From an uncultured Rivibacter sp. (GTDB taxonomy: Bacteria; Pseudomonadota; Gammaproteobacteria; Burkholderiales; Burkholderiaceae), in NCBI GenBank assembly GCA_946480925.1, contig CAMLLU010000076.1, forward strand, positions 1 to 26,865: a stretch of DNA of 26,865 nucleotides, written 5' to 3'. The notes below the pieces were generated by a model, which saw only the letters and a list, made by a program, of their open reading frames with translations, made no database searches and had not been told where the DNA came from. Made by a program: the position numbers and the translations under genes. Shown here piece by piece: positions 15,119 through 22,193 of this stretch. Position 1 is the first letter of the stretch, and the number at the start of each line of letters is the position of its first letter.

Positions 15119-15867
15119 CGCTGGCCTCCGCAGACAGGGCAGTTCAATTCACGCAGCACGCGCACTTCGTTCCATTCCATCGTCAAGGCATCCAGCATCA
15201 ACAAACGGCCGATCAGGGGTTTGCCCACGCCGACCAGTAACTTGAGTGCCTCGGCGGCCTGCATGGTTCCGATCATGCCGACCAGCGGCGCAAAAACACC
15301 CATGGTGGCGCAGGCCACTTCCTCCACCGGCTGGTCGGGCGCGAACACGCAGGCGTAGCAGGGGCTGGCCTCGTCGCGCGGGTCGTACACCGAGATCTGC
15401 GCCTCGAAGCGGATCGCGGCACCGGCCACCAGCGGCTTGCGGTGCGCCACGCAGGCTCGGTTGACGGCCTGGCGGGTGGCGAAGTTGTCGCTGCAGTCGA
15501 GCACCACGTCGGCCTCGTGCACCAGCTCGTCGAGCAGCGCCGCGTCGGCACGCCGGGCCACGGTGCGCAGCTTCACGCCGGGGTTCAGCGCCGCAATGCC
15601 CTTGGCCGCCGATTCCACCTTGGGCTGGCCGATGCGGTCGAAGCTGTGCGCGATCTGGCGCTGCAGGTTGGTGAGGTCCACCGTGTCGTGGTCCACCACG
15701 GTGATGCGGCCCACGCCGGCCGAGCCCAGGTACAGCAGCGCAGGGGAGCCCAAGCCACCCGCGCCGATGACCAGCGCATGCCCGTCGAGCAGGTGCTGCT
15801 GACCTTCGACGCCGATCTCATCGAGCAGGATGTGGCGGCTGTAGCGCAGGAGCTGGTCGTCGTTCAT
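15115..15867 (-). CDS. moeB: MoeB/HesA/ThiF-type E1-like adenylyltransferase
   Basis: This 250-aa enzyme activates the C-terminal glycine of a ubiquitin-like sulfur carrier (MoaD or ThiS) by adenylation. Visible features are the nucleotide loop GAGGLGSP (35-42), Asp59 and the TNLQRQ stretch (66-71), CSDNFATR (125-132), a cysteine in VACATMGV (186) that may be the sulfur-transfer or crossover-loop residue, and two zinc-binding CxxC pairs at 170/173 and 243/246. The N-terminus DDQLLRYSRHILLDEIG is standard for MoeB. MoeB, ThiF and HesA cannot be separated from sequence alone, and no moaD or thiS is in view. It is the first gene of the leftward string and overlaps the ZrgA-like gene. No clear ribosome site precedes the ATG. 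Confidence 0.9.
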   Translation of the reverse strand: MNDDQLLRYSRHILLDEIGVEGQQHLLDGHALVIGAGGLGSPALLYLGSAGVGRITVVDHDTVDLTNLQRQIAHSFDRIGQPKVESAAKGIAALNPGVKLRTVARRADAALLDELVHEADVVLDCSDNFATRQAVNRACVAHRKPLVAGAAIRFEAQISVYDPRDEASPCYACVFAPDQPVEEVACATMGVFAPLVGMIGTMQAAEALKLLVGVGKPLIGRLLMLDALTMEWNEVRVLRELNCPVCGGQR

Positions 15868-15887
15868 GCGGCGAGCATAACCACTGC

Positions 15888-15918
15888 AAAAACAAAAGCC
15901 CGCCGATGGGCGGGCTTT
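15888..15918 (-). terminator. Intrinsic terminator of ctpA
   Basis: The arms AAAGCCCGCC (15895-15904) and GGCGGGCTTT (15909-15918) form a perfect 10-bp stem with a 4-nt loop. On the minus strand the stem is followed by TTTTGTTTTT. This is a textbook rho-independent terminator, 19 nt after the ctpA stop. Confidence 0.92.
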
Positions 15919-15937
15919 CAGGGGAGGGCGCGGACGC

Positions 15938-17380
15938 TCAGTTGGCCTTGCTGTTTTCTGCCGTGCGTTCGACGGCCGACTTGCTCACCGCCACCGGCTT
16001 GCCCTTGAGCTGGTTGAGCGCCTGCTGCAGCTGGAAGTCTTCGGTGCTGCCGAACTCGGGCAGCGGCTTGGGCGGCTGCTTGTTCTTGGCCTGTTCTTCC
16101 TCGAGGCGCTTCATCGCCTCTTCACGCGCTTTCTCGCGTGCCGGATCCTTGGCCTCGGGCGTCTTGTCGTTGCCGATGTGCTTTTCGAGATCGGCCTCGC
16201 GCGGGCGCAGCGCGGCGAACACGTTGCCATCGGCCGTTTCGTCGAGCATCACGTCGGGCACGATGCCGCGCGCCTGGATCGACTTGCCCGACGGCGTGTA
16301 GTAGCGCGCCGTGGTGATCTTGAGCGCGGTGTCGGGCGACAGCTGCTTGACCGTCTGTACCGAGCCCTTGCCGAAGGTCTGCGCGCCCATCACGGTGGCA
16401 CGCTTGTGGTCTTGCAGCGCGCCGGCGACGATCTCGCTGGCGGAGGCCGAGCCTTCGTTCACCAGCACCACCAGCGGCACGCTCTTCAGCGCCTCGGGCA
16501 GGCGGCGCAGCGGGTCGCTGCCGCCGCGGCGCAGGTAGTCGTCGGGCCGGGCCATGAAGGTGGCCTTGCTTTCGGCGATCTGGCCGTTGGTGCTGACCAC
16601 GACCACGTCCTTCGGCAGGAAGGCGGCCGAGACGGCCACCGCACCTTCGAGCAGGCCGCCCGGGTCGTTGCGCAGGTCGAGCACGAAGCCCTTGATGTTC
16701 TGGTCCTGCTTGTACAGCTCTTCGATCTTGCGCACGAAGTCTTCGACCGTGCGGTCCTGGAACTGGCTCACGCGCACCCAGGCGTAGCCAGGCTCGACCA
16801 TCTTGGCGCGCACGCTCTGCACCTTGATCTCTTCACGCGTGATGCTGACCGGGAAGCTGCGGCTTTCGGTCTTGCGGAAGATCGTGAGCACCACCTTGGT
16901 GGACGGCTCGCCGCGCATCTTCTTCACGGCCTGGTCGAGCGTGAGACCCTTGACGAAGGTGTCGTCGATCTTGGTGATGAGGTCGCCGCTCTTCAGGCCG
17001 GCGCGGAAGGCGGGCGAGCCCTCGATCGGCGAGACCACCTTCACGAGGCCGTCTTCCATGCCGATCTCGATGCCCACGCCGACGAACTTGCCGGTCGTGC
17101 CTTCGCGGAATTCCTTGAAGCTCTTCTTGTCGAAGAACTGCGAATGGGGGTCGAGCCCAGCGACCATGCCGCTGATGGCGTCGTTGATGAGCTTCTTTTC
17201 GTCCACCGGTTCCACATAGTCGGTCTTGACCATGCCGAACACGGAGGCGAGCTGTTGCAGCTCTTCGAGGGGCAGCGGTGCGAGCGAGCTTCGTGCAATG
17301 GCTTGCAACTGCATCGTCGTCAACGCGCCGGCCACAGCACCGAGCGCAACCCAACCGGCAACTTTCAGCTTGGCTCCCAT
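15938..17380 (-). CDS. ctpA: S41 family carboxy-terminal processing protease
   Basis: This 480-aa periplasmic serine protease trims proteins at their C-termini, usually cell-wall enzymes or lipoproteins. An N-terminal membrane anchor or signal is seen (VAGWVALGAVAGALTTMQLQ, 7-26). A PDZ domain spans about 98-170 (GKFVGVGIEIG then GDLITKIDD). The catalytic Ser313 lies in NEGSASASEIVAGAL, Lys338 in TFGKGSVQ and Gln342 four residues later, with spacings matching the CtpB family. Domain LDLRNDPGGLL (234-244) is also diagnostic. The C-terminus is charged, rich in Lys, Glu and Pro. A perfect AGGAGG (17390-17395) precedes the ATG and confirms the start. It ends in its own strong terminator and is probably monocistronic. 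Confidence 0.95.
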   Translation of the reverse strand: MGAKLKVAGWVALGAVAGALTTMQLQAIARSSLAPLPLEELQQLASVFGMVKTDYVEPVDEKKLINDAISGMVAGLDPHSQFFDKKSFKEFREGTTGKFVGVGIEIGMEDGLVKVVSPIEGSPAFRAGLKSGDLITKIDDTFVKGLTLDQAVKKMRGEPSTKVVLTIFRKTESRSFPVSITREEIKVQSVRAKMVEPGYAWVRVSQFQDRTVEDFVRKIEELYKQDQNIKGFVLDLRNDPGGLLEGAVAVSAAFLPKDVVVVSTNGQIAESKATFMARPDDYLRRGGSDPLRRLPEALKSVPLVVLVNEGSASASEIVAGALQDHKRATVMGAQTFGKGSVQTVKQLSPDTALKITTARYYTPSGKSIQARGIVPDVMLDETADGNVFAALRPREADLEKHIGNDKTPEAKDPAREKAREEAMKRLEEEQAKNKQPPKPLPEFGSTEDFQLQQALNQLKGKPVAVSKSAVERTAENSKAN

Positions 17381-17432
17381 GGGGCGAAGCCTCCTTCAAC
17401 AACAAAGACGATGACTAGCAAAACTCGCACCC

Positions 17433-17461
17433 AGTATAGGGGTGCGGCCTGCGCTTGGAAC
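17433..17461 (-). promoter_or_regulatory. Candidate ctpA promoter
   Basis: On the minus strand TATACT (17433-17438) is a good -10 box, about 50 nt upstream of the ctpA start. The -35 hexamer at 17 bp spacing, GTTCCA (17456-17461), is poor (3 of 6), so the assignment rests mostly on the -10. Confidence 0.35.
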
Positions 17462-17515
17462 CGCAAAAACCCGGTAAGTTGCCGGTCTGTTCTGCAAAGA
17501 ATTGTGTGAGCGCGG

Positions 17516-17567
17516 ACGTAGTTCTCAAGACGCAGGGCGGTGCGAAAAGTTGCAGCGGGAACTACGT
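17516..17567. repeat. 9-bp inverted repeat between fbpC and ctpA
   Basis: ACGTAGTTC (17516-17524) and GAACTACGT (17559-17567) are perfectly complementary, separated by 34 nt. The pair extends slightly further inward with one wobble. It lies between the end of the fbpC-like gene (17587) and the candidate ctpA promoter, where it could be an operator for ctpA or a hairpin at the end of the fbpC transcript. No T-tract follows, so it is not a standard terminator. Confidence 0.4.
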
Positions 17568-17586
17568 AGGGCCCAGACAAGGCGGC

Positions 17587-18669
17587 TCAGCCTTCACGCG
17601 GGAAAGTGACAACGTGGTCCACCTCGGGCCGGATGCCGATCCATTCGCCGAGCTGGTGGTCGTGGTGCGACGGCACGTGCGCGAGCACCTGCTCACCGCT
17701 GGCCAGTTGCAGCGTGTAGAGGAATTCCGAGCCGCGGAAGGCCTTGGCGCGGATCTGCGCTTTCACCGGCGCGGCGTCGTCGTGGACGATGTCGTCGGCG
17801 CGCAGCAGCACCTCGCACACGCCGCCGGGGTAGGCGGTGGGCAGCGGGCATTCCTCCACGTCGGCCAGGTCGCCCAGCGGGGTGCGCACCACCGTGCCGG
17901 CGGGGCCGGCCACGATCTGCGCCGGGGCGAACACGCCGTGGCCGATGAAGTCGGCCACGAAGCGCGTGGCCGGCCGGTGGTAGAGCTGGTAGGCGCTGTC
18001 CCACTGTTCCAGGCGGCCATGGTTCATGACGCCGATCACGTCGCCGAGGGCAAACGCCTCGAGCTGGTCGTGCGTGACGAACAGCGCCGTGGTCTGGGTT
18101 TGTTTCAGGATGGCCCGCACTTCCTGGGCCAGCCGGCCACGCAGGTCCACGTCGAGGCTGGAGAAGGGCTCGTCCAGCAGCAGCAGCCGCGGGGCCGGGG
18201 CCAGTGCGCGGGCCAGGGCGATGCGCTGCTGCTGCCCGCCCGACAGCTGGTGCGGCAGGCGCTTGGCCGTGGCGGCCAGGCCCACGAGGTCGAGCATGTC
18301 GTGCACCCGTTGCTGGCGCTGGGCGCGGGGCAGGTGGTGCAGGCCGAAGGCCACGTTGTCGGCGATCGACAGGTGCGGGAACAGCGCGTAGTCCTGGAAC
18401 ACCATGCCGATGCGTCGCGCCTCGGGCGGTTGGTGCACGCCCGCGGCGGCGTCGCTGAGCGTTTCGCCACCCAGTGCAAGGCGCCCGGCCGTGGGTCGCT
18501 CCAGCCCGGCCACTGCGCGCAGCAGCGAGGTCTTGCCGCAGCCCGAGGGCCCGATCAGCACGCCGATCTGCCCGGCCGTCAAGGCCAGCGACACTTTATC
18601 CACCGCCGCCCGCACCCCTTGCGAAGTGCCCGGGTACTGCACGCAAACGTGGTCAAGCTCAAGAAACAT
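17587..18669 (-). CDS. fbpC: Ferric iron ABC transporter ATP-binding protein (FbpC-like)
   Basis: This 360-aa ATPase has the long form used by iron, sulfate and spermidine importers. It shows Walker A GPSGCGKT (40-47), Q-loop FQDYALFPHLS (91-101), signature LSGGQQQR (142-149), Walker B LLLDEPFSSLD (163-173), the His200 switch in VTHD, and a C-terminal regulatory TOBE-like domain (about 240-360). DYALFPHL and the SSLDVDLR wording are typical of the FbpC/PotA group. It is transcribed divergently from the FbpB-like permease across a Fur box, which points to ferric iron. The ATG at 18669 has only a weak AGG upstream, and a TATCAT -10-like box (18676-18681) would place the transcript start at or next to the ATG. 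Confidence 0.88.
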   Translation of the reverse strand: MFLELDHVCVQYPGTSQGVRAAVDKVSLALTAGQIGVLIGPSGCGKTSLLRAVAGLERPTAGRLALGGETLSDAAAGVHQPPEARRIGMVFQDYALFPHLSIADNVAFGLHHLPRAQRQQRVHDMLDLVGLAATAKRLPHQLSGGQQQRIALARALAPAPRLLLLDEPFSSLDVDLRGRLAQEVRAILKQTQTTALFVTHDQLEAFALGDVIGVMNHGRLEQWDSAYQLYHRPATRFVADFIGHGVFAPAQIVAGPAGTVVRTPLGDLADVEECPLPTAYPGGVCEVLLRADDIVHDDAAPVKAQIRAKAFRGSEFLYTLQLASGEQVLAHVPSHHDHQLGEWIGIRPEVDHVVTFPREG

Positions 18670-18694
18670 CGGCCTATGATACCGGCCACTTACA

Positions 18695-18713
18695 AATGAA
18701 GATCGTTCTCATT
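18695..18713. promoter_or_regulatory. Fur box in the divergent fbpC/fbpB promoter region
   Basis: The 19-bp sequence AATGAAGATCGTTCTCATT is a clear dyad with perfect AATGA and TCATT ends, and resembles the Fur consensus (AATGATAAT-type half sites, TTCTCATT end). It lies centrally in the 88-bp gap between two divergent iron-transport genes. Binding by Fur with Fe2+ would shut off both genes when iron is plentiful. Confidence 0.75.
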
Positions 18714-18757
18714 TTCCTTTCGGGCCGCAGCCGCGCGGCCTTGGACGTACCCCCGTC

Positions 18758-20371
18758 ATGCGCCTGATCGTCGTGCTGTGTGCCGTGCTGGCGCTGCCGG
18801 TGCTGGGCGTGCTGGGTTCGTGGTTCGGCCTCAGCGGCGAAAGCCTTTCGCTGCTGCAACACCAGGCACGGACCGTGCTGCCGGGTTACGCCTGGACCTC
18901 GCTTTGGCTCGCGTTGGCAGTGGCCACGGGCGTGGCCGTGGTGGGGGGCGCCACCGCAGCCGCGGTGAGCCTGTTCGAATTCCCGGGGCGGCGCTTTTTC
19001 GAATGGGCGCTGCTGCTGCCGCTGGCCATGCCCGCCTACGTGCTGGCCTACGCCTACACCGACTTCCTGCAGTTCAGCGGGCCCCTGCAGTCCGCCCTGC
19101 GCGCGCTCACGGGCGCCCAAGGCGCACTGTGGCCGGACGTGCGCAGCCTGTGGGGCGCGATGCTGCTGTTCGTTCTGTGCCTGTATCCCTACGCCTACCT
19201 GCTCACGCGCGCGGCACTCACCGAACGTGGCATCGCGCTCATGGAAGCGGCTCGCCTGCTCGGTGCGAGCCCGGCACGGCGCGTGCGCGAGGTGGCGCTG
19301 CCGCTGGCGCGCCCGGCGCTGGCCGCCGGCGTGGCCCTGGCGCTGATGGAAACGCTGGCCGACTACGGCGTGGGCTCCTACTTCGGCCTCAACACCTTCA
19401 CCACCGGCATCTACAAGGCCTGGCTGGTGATGGACGACCGCCTGGCCGCTGCGCAGCTGGCCACGCTGTTGCTGGCGCTGGTGGCCGCGCTGGTGTGGCT
19501 GGAGCAGCGGGCACAGAAGCGGCTGCGTTTCGCCACGGCCCGGCGCGGCCCGGCCCACAGCGCCGAGGCGCGGCCGCTGGTGCTGGGGGGCGCACGGGCC
19601 GTGCTGGCCTGGCTGGTGTGCGCGCTGCCGGTACTGCTGGGTTTCGTGCTGCCGGTGCTGGTGCTGTTGCGCCTGATGTGGAGCGAAGCGCGCCATGGCG
19701 AGTTCGGCCTGCCGTGGGACCGCTTCGCGCAATGGGGCTGGACGAGCTTCAAGCTTGCCACCGGCAGCGCCGTGCTGGCTGCGGGGCTGGCGCTGGCGCT
19801 GGCGTTTGCGCTGCGCGTGCGCCCGCAACCGTTGCTGCGTTCCGCTTCACGCGTGGTCTCTCTGGGCTATGCCGTGCCCGGTGCCGTGATCGCGGTGGGC
19901 ATCCTGCTGCCGGTGGGGTGGGTGCAGGCGCAATGGCCGGGCTCAGGAGCGGCTGCGCTCATGACCGGCACGCTGCTCGGGCTCGTGTATGCCTACCTGG
20001 TGCGCTTCTCGGCGGTGGCCTTCCACTCGGTGGAGTCGGGCTACGCGCGCATCCCGCTGCACTTCGACGAGTCGGCCCGCACGCTGGGCGTGGGGCGCCG
20101 GCGACTCTTCTTCGGCGTGCATGCGCCGCTGCTCAAGCGCTCGGCGCTGGCCGCGGCGTTGCTCGTGTTCGTGGACGTGATGAAGGAGCTGCCGGCCACG
20201 CTGGTGCTGCGGCCTTTCAACAGCGACACGCTGGCCGTGGTGGCCTACCAGCTGGCGCGCGACGAGCGGTTGTCGGAAGCGGCACTGCCGTCGCTGGCCA
20301 TCGTGCTGGTGGGGCTCATTCCGGTGTTGCTGCTCTCGCGCTCGATGCGCGAGTCCTCGCCGGGGCAGTGA
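18758..20371 (+). CDS. fbpB: Ferric iron ABC transporter permease (FbpB-like, double domain)
   Basis: This 537-aa membrane protein is made of two fused permease halves, the usual FbpB/SfuB plan. Each half carries a cytoplasmic EAA loop that contacts the ATPase: MEAARLLGASPARRVREVAL (162-181), and ESARTLGVGRRRLFF near 436-450. Multiple hydrophobic segments are evident, the first at 1-20. It has only a poor ribosome site (GGA about 13 nt upstream). A 6-bp GC hairpin (GGCCGC then GCGGCC, about 18724-18741) lies in its 5' leader. The gene ends 21 nt from the convergent SnoaL-like gene. No periplasmic iron-binding protein (FbpA) gene is present in the window. Confidence 0.9.
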   Translation: MRLIVVLCAVLALPVLGVLGSWFGLSGESLSLLQHQARTVLPGYAWTSLWLALAVATGVAVVGGATAAAVSLFEFPGRRFFEWALLLPLAMPAYVLAYAYTDFLQFSGPLQSALRALTGAQGALWPDVRSLWGAMLLFVLCLYPYAYLLTRAALTERGIALMEAARLLGASPARRVREVALPLARPALAAGVALALMETLADYGVGSYFGLNTFTTGIYKAWLVMDDRLAAAQLATLLLALVAALVWLEQRAQKRLRFATARRGPAHSAEARPLVLGGARAVLAWLVCALPVLLGFVLPVLVLLRLMWSEARHGEFGLPWDRFAQWGWTSFKLATGSAVLAAGLALALAFALRVRPQPLLRSASRVVSLGYAVPGAVIAVGILLPVGWVQAQWPGSGAAALMTGTLLGLVYAYLVRFSAVAFHSVESGYARIPLHFDESARTLGVGRRRLFFGVHAPLLKRSALAAALLVFVDVMKELPATLVLRPFNSDTLAVVAYQLARDERLSEAALPSLAIVLVGLIPVLLLSRSMRESSPGQ

Positions 20372-20392
20372 GCAAGCGCGTCGGCGAACTGC

Positions 20393-20938
20393 TTACTGGA
20401 GCTTCATGCCCAGCTGCTGCAGCAGCGCGAGGTTGTCCTCCAGGTGCCAGTTCTCCGCGATGCGCCCGTTGGCGATGCGGTAGATGTCGGTGGCAATGAA
20501 GTCGATCGCGCGGCCGTCGCCACGGCGGGCGTCGACGCCGCTGCCGAACGTGCCGGTGAAATGGCCCTTGAAGCGCAAGCGGCCGATCACGCGGTCGCCC
20601 ACGATCAGCATCTCTTCGACCTCGAGCTGCAGGTCTGGCACTGCCGCGCGGAAGCTCTTCGAGGCCACCACCGGTCCTTCCGGCCCCTGGGGGCGGCCGA
20701 TCGGTAGATTTCGGTCCATGAAGTCGGCCGCCAGCGCGGCCTTCGCGTAGGCGTGGTCACCGGTGTTCCAGAAGGCGTAGTAGCGGCGTGCGGCGAGAGT
20801 CATCGAGTCGCGCTGGGTCGCAGAAAGCGATGCGTCCACGATGACCGATCTCGGCAAGGGCAACGTGTCGGCGGGAGTGGCCAGGCTGGCGACGGAGGCT
20901 AGGCCAGCAATGGAGGCGGCGAGCATGTGCTTGTTCAT
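20393..20938 (-). CDS. Exported SnoaL-like (ester cyclase family) protein
   Basis: This 181-aa protein has a signal peptide (MNKHMLAASIAGLASVASLA, cut likely in ATPA or nearby). A SnoaL/NTF2-like cone domain follows: LAARRYYAFWNTGDHAYAK, then AALAADFMDRN, MLIVGDRVIGRLRFKGHFTG, and a C-terminal FIATDIYRIANGRIAENWHLEDN, the typical ester cyclase ending. Members are often of unknown function; some act in polyketide cyclisation or as small-molecule-binding proteins. The ATG at 20938 is supported by AGGA 7 nt upstream (20946-20949) and by the signal peptide; the longer frame to 21025 crosses the regulatory gap. It is divergent from a LysR gene, its probable regulator. Confidence 0.85.
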   Translation of the reverse strand: MNKHMLAASIAGLASVASLATPADTLPLPRSVIVDASLSATQRDSMTLAARRYYAFWNTGDHAYAKAALAADFMDRNLPIGRPQGPEGPVVASKSFRAAVPDLQLEVEEMLIVGDRVIGRLRFKGHFTGTFGSGVDARRGDGRAIDFIATDIYRIANGRIAENWHLEDNLALLQQLGMKLQ

Positions 20939-21057
20939 GAGCAGGTCCTGAGGTCGGATATGACGGAGGGAAACGACAGAGCCCGAATCGTCGTCATTTC
21001 CAATCCGCATGAGAATGCACTTCATCGAACAAGCAGCTATTCCGATTGGTTGAAGAT

Positions 21058-21062
21058 GAGGG
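21058..21062 (+). promoter_or_regulatory. Ribosome binding site deciding the LysR start
   Basis: GAGGG lies 5 nt before the ATG at 21068. This favours 21068 over the ATG at 21056 and over the much longer frame beginning at 20927, which would run through the divergent promoter region. Confidence 0.6.
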
Positions 21063-21067
21063 CAACC

Positions 21068-22030
21068 ATGGCCGATCTGTCAGACATGAAGCTCTTCGTC
21101 CATGCCATCACTGCGGGCAGCCTGTCAGCCGCGGGGCGGGAGCTCGGTTTCTCGCCCGCAGTCGGCAGCAAGCGGCTCGCTCGTCTGGAGGCGCAGCTCG
21201 GCGTACGCCTGGTGCAGCGTAGCTCGCGGCGGCTTTCGCTCACAGAAGAGGGCGCGCTGTACTTCGAGCGCTGCAAGGCCATCCTCGCGGACGTGGAAGA
21301 CGCCGAAGCCGCGCTGTTGCAGGGGCGGCGCGAGGCGCGCGGGCTATTGCGCGTATCCGCGCCGGTGGCGCTGGGTCGCCGTTGCGTCGGGCCCGCACTG
21401 GCGCGCTTCATGGAGCGCCACCCGCGCGTATCGGTGCAGCTCTCGCTGTCCGATGCGGTGGTGGATATTCTGGAAAGCGGCTTCGATTGCGCGGTGCGCA
21501 TCGGTGAGGTGGCCGACTCGCGACTCGTGGCTCGCCCGCTGGCGCAGAACCGGCGCGTCGTGTGCGCGGCACCCGCCTACCTCAAGCGGCGCGGCATGCC
21601 CCGCACGCCGCAAGACCTTGCACGGCACGACTGCATCGTGGTGAGCCGCGGCGGTGCATCACCCTACGCTGACTGGCACTTCGAACCGCACGAGGCCACC
21701 ACCGGCGGTGCCGTCAACGTGCGGGTCAACGGCCGCCTCGTCACCGACAACGGCGAGCAGGCCCATGACTGGTCACTTGCCGGCCTTGGCCTGATTCGCC
21801 GCTCCGTGTGGGACGTGGCGGCGGAGCTTGCAGAAGGACGTCTGGTCGAGGTGCTGCCGCAATGGAGCGGCAATCGGGCCCCCATTCAGGTGGTGTTCCC
21901 TTCGCGCCAGTTTCTGCCTGCGCGCGCACGGCTGTTCATCGATGCGCTCGTGGCGCAGTTCGCGCAAGCGGATCAAGCCATGGCAAAGGTGGCGGCTCTG
22001 CAGGCGAACACGCGTCGTCACAAGGCTTGA
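21068..22030 (+). CDS. LysR-family transcriptional regulator
   Basis: This 320-aa protein has a standard N-terminal winged helix-turn-helix (MKLFVHAITAGSLSAAGREL, then FSPAVGSKRLARLEAQLGVRL, about 7-47) and RRLSLTEEG. An effector domain begins around 90 (GLLRVSAPVALGRRCVGP) and ends with ELAEGRLVEVLPQW and FPSRQFLPARARLFIDAL. The wording places it in the CrgA/DsdC-like group that often regulates a divergent oxidoreductase or small exported protein. The 129-bp gap to the SnoaL-like gene is the usual place for its operators, and control of that gene is the simplest inference. The effector cannot be deduced. Confidence 0.93.
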   Translation: MADLSDMKLFVHAITAGSLSAAGRELGFSPAVGSKRLARLEAQLGVRLVQRSSRRLSLTEEGALYFERCKAILADVEDAEAALLQGRREARGLLRVSAPVALGRRCVGPALARFMERHPRVSVQLSLSDAVVDILESGFDCAVRIGEVADSRLVARPLAQNRRVVCAAPAYLKRRGMPRTPQDLARHDCIVVSRGGASPYADWHFEPHEATTGGAVNVRVNGRLVTDNGEQAHDWSLAGLGLIRRSVWDVAAELAEGRLVEVLPQWSGNRAPIQVVFPSRQFLPARARLFIDALVAQFAQADQAMAKVAALQANTRRHKA

Positions 22031-22071
22031 GCCATTCCGTCATTAGTACCGGCCAAGAGCCTGACATGACG

Positions 22072-22093
22072 CTTTCAGCCCGAGCGCTGAAAG
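22072..22093. repeat. Hairpin downstream of the LysR gene
   Basis: CTTTCAGC (22072-22079) and GCTGAAAG (22086-22093) form a perfect 8-bp stem with a 6-nt loop, 42 nt after the LysR stop. No T-tract follows, so it is only a weak candidate terminator. It lies in the 163-nt gap before the c-di-GMP gene, where no other signal was recognised. Confidence 0.4.
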
Positions 22094-22193
22094 GAGACAG
22101 CGCTATCGAAGGGTTACACGAACGGAGGGCCTGCACGTTAGCATCGCGGTCGCTGCGCCCACCAGCCTCGCTTCTCCCTGCCTGCGGTCCACC

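Noticed and set aside
17365..17580. Small minus-strand frame overlapping the start of ctpA
   Set aside because: No ribosome site or family resemblance, and it covers the ctpA promoter region.
18674..19828. Minus-strand frame of 384 codons opposite fbpB
   Set aside because: Gln/Arg/His-rich shadow of the permease gene; it also crosses the Fur box region.
22031..22193. c-di-GMP riboswitch before the GGDEF-EAL gene
   Set aside because: No match to the conserved GEMM core elements could be found; only a small hairpin is present.
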